Shown here in pieces: positions 7,072 to 10,767 of a stretch of DNA of 10,767 bases. Below the pieces are notes generated by a model. It worked only from the letters and a program-made list of their open reading frames with translations. It was not told the DNA's origin and searched no databases. How positions within the stretch are numbered: position 1 is the first letter of the stretch; each line of letters starts with the position of its first letter. The position numbers and the translations under genes were made by a program. This DNA is from Betaproteobacteria bacterium (GTDB taxonomy: Bacteria > Pseudomonadota > Gammaproteobacteria > Burkholderiales > SG8-39): positions 1 to 10,767 of the forward strand of contig SHXF01000131.1 in assembly GCA_009693435.1 (NCBI GenBank), written 5' to 3'.

Positions 7072-8517
7072 CTATCCCGGCACCGGCGTTGCTCCCGGTG
7101 TGCCGGTCCGCAATGCGCGCTCGCGTCCGCCGAATCGTTCCACGAGCGCATTCTGGTCGGCCTTGGCGCGCCTGTCGACGCCCTCGGGGTCGAGCATGGC
7201 GCGCAATTCGGCGTCGAACTGCGCAACGACGTCGCGATACGCTTCATCCAGCGCGAGATCGCGCAGTTCTTCGGGATCCGATTCCAGGTCGAACAGTTCC
7301 GGCGGATAGCCCACGTAGTGATGGTACTTGTAGCGTCCGCGCACCAGCATGTAGGCGGCGCTCGCGCTGCCGATGGCATGGTATTCGGAAAAGCCGGGCC
7401 GCGCCGTATCGTCCGGCGATGTGGCCAGCGCAAGCAGCGATCGTCCCGGCAGATCCGCTTCGCTTTCTTGCGCGGCAAGTCCCATGACGTCAATAACGGT
7501 GGGGTACAGATCGACGAGATTGGCATGGGTGCGGCAGACGCGGCCGGCCGGGACCCCGGGTCCAGCAAGCAGCAACGGTATGGCCGTGGACTCGCGGTAC
7601 AGGGCGCACTTGCTCCACATGCCGCGCGCGCCGAGGTTGTCACCGTGATCGCTGGAATAGATCACCAGCGTATTGCGATCGAGGCCCGTGAGCCTGAGCG
7701 TCTCCAGCACCCTGCCGATCTGCTCGTCGATGAAGGTGACGAGCGCGAAATAACAGGCGATGGCGAGCCGGCGCCGCTCGTCGTCGCCCAGGGCCGCGTC
7801 ATGATCCATGTGCGCGATCTGCCTGGCCACCCAGGGATGATGCCGGTAACCGTCCCGCGGCAACAGCTTGGGCAGCGGCATCGACGCCGGCGGGTAGCGG
7901 TCCAGATACGCCTGCGGGACGACCAGCGGGAAGTGCGGCGCGACGAATCCGACGAACAGCATCCACGGCGGTTGATCGCCCTCTCTTGCGCGCGTTGCGC
8001 GCGCGTGCAGCCATTGCGAGGCGAGATCGGCGTTGCGCCGGTCATAGCGGTTGTAGCTCGACTCACCCGCCCCCAGGCTGCCGAACAAGGGCGACGGGCC
8101 CGCCGATTCGGGCAGCGGATCGCGCACCGACCCCCATACCTGGCCGATGCCGCCGGCGATGTGCGCCGGCTGTTGCTGGCGGTCGAATCCGGTGGGATCG
8201 GCCTCGTCCCGGTAGTGCAGCTTGCCGATGGACTCCACCCGCAGGCCGGCCGCCTGCAGGCGGTGGCCCCAGCCGGGAATGCGTCCGTCATAGGCAATGG
8301 CGTTGTCCCAGTAGCCGGTCTGATGGACCCAGCGGCCGGTGGCCAGGCTGGCCCGCGCGGGCACACAAATCGGGCACGGCGTCCAGGCATTCGCGAAGCG
8401 CACCCCGCGCGCGGCGAGGGCGTCCAGATGCGGCGTGTGGGCGAGTGCATGTCCCGTGCAGCCCATGACACGCGGGTCGTGCTCGTCGGACAGAAGGAAG
8501 AGAATGTTACTGGTCAT
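7072..8517 (-). CDS. Cytoplasmic formylglycine-dependent sulfatase / phosphonate monoester hydrolase-like enzyme
   Basis: An alkaline-phosphatase-superfamily hydrolase of 481 residues without a signal peptide, so cytoplasmic. The sulfatase signature CVPARASLATGR begins at Cys51 and has the C-x-P-x-R core recognised by formylglycine-generating enzyme, so Cys51 should become the catalytic formylglycine. Probable metal ligands are Asp11 in the N-terminal LLSDEH motif and Asp290-His291 in SSDHGD. Lys99 and His101 (GKLHY), His195 (APHFP) and Lys303 are the conserved active-site positions. An Asp-His pair rather than Asp-Asn is the arrangement known in choline sulfatase and phosphonate monoester hydrolases, so a sulfate ester, phosphonate ester or phosphodiester are all possible substrates. 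The ATG at 8517 has GGAAGG about seven bases upstream. It is followed by Bug copy 4. The maturation enzyme is not in the window. Confidence 0.92.
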   Translation of the reverse strand: MTSNILFLLSDEHDPRVMGCTGHALAHTPHLDALAARGVRFANAWTPCPICVPARASLATGRWVHQTGYWDNAIAYDGRIPGWGHRLQAAGLRVESIGKLHYRDEADPTGFDRQQQPAHIAGGIGQVWGSVRDPLPESAGPSPLFGSLGAGESSYNRYDRRNADLASQWLHARATRAREGDQPPWMLFVGFVAPHFPLVVPQAYLDRYPPASMPLPKLLPRDGYRHHPWVARQIAHMDHDAALGDDERRRLAIACYFALVTFIDEQIGRVLETLRLTGLDRNTLVIYSSDHGDNLGARGMWSKCALYRESTAIPLLLAGPGVPAGRVCRTHANLVDLYPTVIDVMGLAAQESEADLPGRSLLALATSPDDTARPGFSEYHAIGSASAAYMLVRGRYKYHHYVGYPPELFDLESDPEELRDLALDEAYRDVVAQFDAELRAMLDPEGVDRRAKADQNALVERFGGRERALRTGTPGATPVPG

Positions 8518-8624
8518 GAAGCCGCCTTCCCATGCGTGTCGACCAGCGCAGCGACGGTGCGTCTTGCCGCACGGTTTCGTTGCGCAGGTTTATCGCATTT
8601 TGTGAAAGATCACGATGATGCCAG

Positions 8625-8636
8625 TTGTCATGACAA
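8625..8636. promoter_or_regulatory. Perfect 12-bp palindrome, candidate operator
   Basis: TTGTCATGACAA is a perfect palindrome centred about 113 bases upstream of the hydrolase start, in the only sizeable gap (191 bases) of the minus-strand gene series between 4946 and 8709. Read on the minus strand, TTGTCA resembles a -35 box, but no good -10 follows at 16-18 bases. The palindrome would suit a dimeric repressor such as a GntR-type regulator; the regulator is not encoded here, and the family assignment is a guess. Confidence 0.4.
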
Positions 8637-8679
8637 GTTGCGAAGGGGTCTCCGAATATATATGGCGCTTTTCGCAACT
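8636..8679. repeat. 9-bp inverted repeat around an ATATATAT core
   Basis: AGTTGCGAA (8636-8644) and TTCGCAACT (8671-8679) are perfect inverted copies separated by 26 bases that include ATATATAT (about 8655-8662). The first arm touches the 12-bp palindrome. Either a stem-loop in a leader RNA or two half-sites of a regulator flanking an AT-rich promoter core would explain it. No consensus promoter can be drawn with confidence. Confidence 0.4.
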
Positions 8680-8693
8680 CGCGGCAGTCAATG

Positions 8694-8713
8694 ATTGAAT
8701 TCCCCGATTCAAT
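8694..8713 (-). terminator. Weak hairpin at the end of the broken Bug gene
   Basis: ATTGAAT (8694-8700) and ATTCAAT (8707-8713) form a perfect seven-base stem with a six-base loop, overlapping the stop codon (8709-8711) of Bug copy 5. The stem is AT-rich and no T-run follows on the minus strand, so it would be a weak terminator at best. Confidence 0.2.
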
Positions 8714-9703
8714 TCGCCTGCAGCCCCGCCGCTCTGGCAATCGGCGCCCATTTCTCCGCCTCGCTCTTGAGGTGAGCCGCAAGTTCGGCTGTGGTGCCTA
8801 GTGTCGGATCGATGCCACGCTCCAGCAAGGCGCGCTTTATTTCCGGCAGCACCAGCACCGCCATCGCCGCATGATTCAACTGATCGACAATGGCGCGCGG
8901 CAAATTCGCCGGGCCAAGCAGGCAATAGGAATTGGTGGATTCATAGCCGCTATAGCCACTCTCGGCCACGGTCGGCACATCCATCAGTGCCCCGGAGCGG
9001 CGCCGGCCGGTCACGGCCAGGGCGCGAACCTTGCCTTCCTTGATGTAAGGCACAGCAGTCGATGTAAGGGCGACGAATGCCGGCACGTGTCCGGCAAGGA
9101 GATCGGTCATCGCCGGTCCGCCACCCTTGTAGGGAATGTGCACCATGCCCAGTTTGGCCATGCGGTTGAACAGTTCTCCGGAAAGATGTCCGGTGCTGCC
9201 TGCAGCGGAGCTCGCGTAATTGATCGCATCGGGCCTCGAGCGTGCGTAGTCGGCCAGTTCGCGCATGTTGCGAACGGGAACAACTGGGTGAACCAGGAAG
9301 ATGTTCTGCAGTTCGACCAACGGCGCGATAGGCGTGAAATCGCGGGCGGCGTCATACGGAACTCTGGAAATCGCCGGACTGATGGTCAGCGCCGCCAGGT
9401 TTCCAGGTGCAGGGTAAAGCCGTCGGGCGCAGCCTTCGCGGTGAGTTCCGCAGCGATCACACCGTTGGCGCCGGGCCGGTTGTCGATGACCAGTGGCTGC
9501 TTCATGGCCGCCGCGAGCGCGGGCTGAAGAATGCGAGCAACCAGATCCGCTGCGCCGCCCGGCGGAAATCCCACGATCAGCCTGACCGGCTTGCTCGGAT
9601 AGGTTTGCGCGGCGCTCAGCGTGGCGCACAGCGATATCGCGACAAGCAGAAACAAGCGAACGATCGTCGATACCTTCACCGCTGCATAGCGGATGGTTGT
9701 CAT
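8709..9703 (-). pseudogene. Bug/TctC-family solute-binding protein (copy 5), broken by a one-base frameshift
   Basis: A fifth receptor gene, whose product would be about 331 residues if the frame were continuous. The first part reads signal peptide (VRLFLLVAISLCATLSAAQ), YPSKPVRLIV, canonical loop GFPPGGAADLVAR, DNRPGANGVIA and APDGFTLHL, then runs into a premature TGA at 9386-9388. The rest continues in another frame from GNLAALTISP through RDFTPIAPL, HIPYKGGGPAM, LLGPANLPRAI to LQAN at 8712. The switch occurs at about 9399-9406, where the minus strand reads CTGGAAAC; one extra base (for example CTGGGAAAC) would restore the family sequence. No slippery heptamer is in register, so programmed frameshifting is unlikely. 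It may be a true recent pseudogene or a sequencing/assembly error, since both halves are otherwise well conserved. ATG 9703 has a weak GGA upstream; GTG 9679 would give a shorter signal peptide. Confidence 0.85.
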
Positions 9704-9804
9704 GCGCACATTCCGATCAATGGCGAAAGCCGAGGCCCGCTTGTAGCACAGAAGCGCACGCCAGGATGCGTCAGCCAGGTCTGGGCGCTCGCAGCCGGTG
9801 CGAT

Positions 9805-9987
9805 CTATGCCGCGTGTTGCGCATCCGGTGGCGGTTTAGGCTGAAATCCGACTACGCGCTTTGCGTGCTCAGCCTGACGCCGGCGCAGATCGGCGCAAAT
9901 GGCGGTGAGATCATGGTGCATTTCCTCGGCGTATGCCGCGCGCGCGGCGCGCACCTCCTCGACAATGGGATCATTCCAGATTTCCAT
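9805..9987 (-). CDS. Small antitoxin-like protein, partner of the degraded PIN toxin
   Basis: A 60-residue charged, probably mostly helical protein (MEIWNDPIVEEVRAARAAYA, then HHDLTAICADLRRRQ and a proline-rich tail). The pattern xDPIVEEVRxxRxxxA...DLxAIxxDLRRxQ is one I recognise from a common family of short proteins encoded next to PIN-domain VapC-like toxins, where it is thought to be the antitoxin. The start is supported by GGAGG nine bases upstream, located inside the last codons of the degraded toxin gene, and by only four bases between the toxin stop and this ATG. That order (toxin first, partner second) and spacing fit a two-gene operon. With its toxin destroyed, this gene would be a relic or could have another role. 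Its link to toxin neutralisation is family-level inference. Confidence 0.65.
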   Translation of the reverse strand: MEIWNDPIVEEVRAARAAYAEEMHHDLTAICADLRRRQAEHAKRVVGFQPKPPPDAQHAA

Positions 9988-9991
9988 GCTT

Positions 9992-10200
9992 TCACGCCTC
10001 CATCAATTCTTCGAGTGTACACAGTTGCGGAGATGCTATCCCCCGGGCACGGCACACTGCTTCAATGCGCGGGCGCACGTGGGCGCTGGCGATGTGGCGG
10101 CAGTTCCACGTGAGCAGATACTCCACGCCATGCCAGGCGGCAACGGCAAGGTAGCTGATCACCGAGGTCTCAACCTATACGCGCTTTTGCCTCGCGACAT
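9992..10200 (-). pseudogene. Remnant of a PIN-domain (VapC-like) toxin with internal deletion
   Basis: Minus-strand translation from 10174 reads VETSVISYLAVAAWHGVEY, then LLTWNCRHIASAHVRPRIEA and VCRARGIASPQLCTLEELME to a TGA at 9994-9992. The start (ETSVISYL) is the N-terminal strand of this PIN family, carrying the first acidic active-site residue. The remainder (WNCRHIA, CTxEELM) is its C-terminus. The central two thirds, with the other catalytic acidic residues, is missing in frame; the join falls within SYL-AVAAWHG. The start is also damaged: ATG 10200 (AGGAA ten bases upstream) opens MSRGKSAY but is out of frame by two bases (TAT-AG-GTT), or equivalently the toxin frame has a TAG at 10177-10175. 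Intact members are about 150 residues or longer, so this cannot be an active ribonuclease. No similarity search was possible; the call rests on motif recognition. Confidence 0.75.
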
Positions 10201-10601
10201 GTTAATGCAATTCCTGCCCGGAGCGCGCCGCCGGCCGTTGTCTCCAAGGCAATGCCACTTCAGACATGTACCCTCAACCCTCGCTTGCAGCATCATAATA
10301 AAACTATTTTCTATATCATATTTTGTCGTAAATGCCTTGCGGAATAGCGTCAATTTGGCATATGTATTGAATAATCTTCTGAATTATAATGGCAATCAGT
10401 CTTTTCCAAATCAGGTTTGAGCCTGGAGCGGTCTGAGAACAGGGGTGCGAAGTGAATCGATCTGTAGAAGAAGGTCGCAGTATAGCGGGGGTATTGGTCA
10501 AGCCAGTTTTGATCGGGAATGGAGTTGTTGCGGCGGCGTCATTGGTGGCTGAAGGGCGCTGCCGTGTTGTTGTTTCGGCAGTTGACCTTCGGGTTGCCGT
10601 T
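10201..10601. other. Intergenic region with an AT-rich patch
   Basis: No convincing gene is present over about 400 bases. Positions 10285-10410 are strikingly AT-rich against the GC-rich remainder. On the minus strand TTGACG (10353-10348), 17 bases, then TACGAC (10330-10325) is a weak candidate promoter for the toxin/antitoxin remnant. A TATAAT (10385-10390, plus strand) has no well-spaced -35. A 52-codon plus-strand frame (GTG 10452 to TAG 10610, with AGGGG upstream) exists, but it is valine/alanine-rich and unrecognised, and I do not call it a gene. The right end runs into a palindromic repeat. Confidence 0.4.
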
Positions 10602-10684
10602 GCGCTGTAGGCTGGCGCCGCGAAGCAAGGCGCAGTGGAGCGTAGCGCAACGCAGCCTTGCGTAGCGGCGCCAGCCTACAGCGC
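10602..10684. repeat. 83-bp palindromic element (REP/MITE-like)
   Basis: Perfect 20-base arms at 10602-10621 and 10665-10684 (beginning GCGCTGTAGGCTGG) are inverted copies. Inside them a second perfect seven-base pair, GCAAGGC (10625-10631) with GCCTTGC (10655-10661), extends the stem with a 3x3 internal loop. The octamer GCGTAGCG also occurs directly repeated at 10640 and 10660. The whole would fold into one long hairpin. The structure resembles REP-type or miniature inverted-repeat elements that are scattered in proteobacterial genomes, but no transposase is present and no clear target duplication is visible. CTGTAG in each arm supplies a stop codon for reading frames entering from either side. 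It could also act as a bidirectional terminator. Confidence 0.8.
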
Positions 10685-10767
10685 GTCGCCGAAATGATCC
10701 GGGATGCACGCTCCACCACCACCAGCGACGCCGGCTGTAGGCAACGCGCAATCAATGCCCACCGGCT
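10685..10767. other. Right-edge sequence, no supported gene
   Basis: On the minus strand an open frame enters from the right edge (PVGIDCALPTAGVAGGGG, then ACIPDHFGDAL) and stops at 10676-10678 inside the palindrome. It may be the last residues of a gene beyond the window or repeat-associated non-coding sequence; I cannot decide. CTGTAGGC from the palindrome arm recurs once at 10735-10742. Confidence 0.25.

Noticed and set aside
7069..8694. 541-codon open frame on the plus strand
   Set aside because: It is fully antisense to the sulfatase-like hydrolase, whose catalytic motifs are intact. Its own translation shows no domain or signal.
9395..9410. Programmed -1 frameshift in Bug copy 5
   Set aside because: The geometry would be -1, but no X-XXY-YYZ slippery heptamer is in register and Bug genes are not known to use recoding. 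A mutation or sequence error is simpler.
10355..10390. Plus-strand promoter TTGGCA ... TATAAT
   Set aside because: The spacing is 24 bases, far from the usual 16-18, and no convincing gene lies downstream.
9899..10420. 173-codon plus-strand frame across the toxin remnant
   Set aside because: Most of it is antisense to the PIN-toxin remnant and the antitoxin-like gene. The remainder crosses the AT-rich intergenic patch and carries no motif.
10498..10755. 85-codon minus-strand frame through the palindrome
   Set aside because: Its repetitive Ala/Leu/Arg composition comes from the palindromic repeat. There is no ribosome-binding site or recognisable domain.
1..10767. CRISPR arrays, tRNA or rRNA genes
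   Set aside because: I saw no regularly spaced direct repeats and no tRNA- or rRNA-like conserved segments on either strand.

Overview
The window is GC-rich, with tightly packed genes and NNG/NNC-biased codons. It has the gene content of a metabolically versatile proteobacterium. Five separate periplasmic solute-binding proteins of the Bug/TctC family in 10.8 kb strongly suggest a betaproteobacterium of the Burkholderiales (Alcaligenaceae/Comamonadaceae-like), where these orphan receptors are massively expanded. This assignment is inferred from gene content; there is no rRNA or other taxonomic marker here.

Layout. (1) 1-251: left-edge intergenic DNA, with no gene I can support. (2) 252-2311, plus strand: two tandem Bug/TctC genes about 110 bases apart, ending at a short perfect hairpin (2313-2331) in the convergent gap. 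(3) 2403-4946, minus strand: a compact catabolic-looking operon read Rieske non-heme iron oxygenase alpha subunit -> SDR dehydrogenase -> small cupin, with 27-33 base gaps. A third Bug gene (4990-5967) lies just upstream and probably belongs to the same transcript. (4) 6086-8517, minus strand: a cytoplasmic formylglycine-type sulfatase/phosphonate-monoesterase-like hydrolase followed closely by a fourth Bug gene. A GC-rich hairpin (6039-6068) may terminate this unit, and a 12-bp palindrome plus a 9-bp inverted repeat lie upstream of the hydrolase. (5) 8709-9703, minus strand: a fifth Bug gene broken by a one-base frameshift. (6) 9805-10200, minus strand: the remains of a toxin-antitoxin-like pair. 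The 60-residue antitoxin-like partner is intact. The PIN-domain toxin has been reduced to its extreme N-terminus joined directly to its C-terminus, with a further lesion near the start. (7) 10201-10767: no convincing gene, a locally AT-rich patch, and an 83-bp palindromic element (10602-10684) resembling a REP/MITE-type repeat.

How the genes may work together (inference): the oxygenase would hydroxylate or O-demethylate an aromatic acid, the SDR would oxidise a resulting diol or alcohol, the cupin may assist or catalyse a later step, and the hydrolase may release an aromatic or other acid from a sulfate or phosphonate ester. The Bug proteins would bind the carboxylated substrates in the periplasm. 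No electron-transfer reductase for the oxygenase, no TctA/TctB membrane subunits and no regulator are encoded in the window, so these must be supplied from elsewhere. The right end (broken Bug gene, decayed toxin, palindromic repeat, AT-rich DNA) looks like an eroding accessory boundary.
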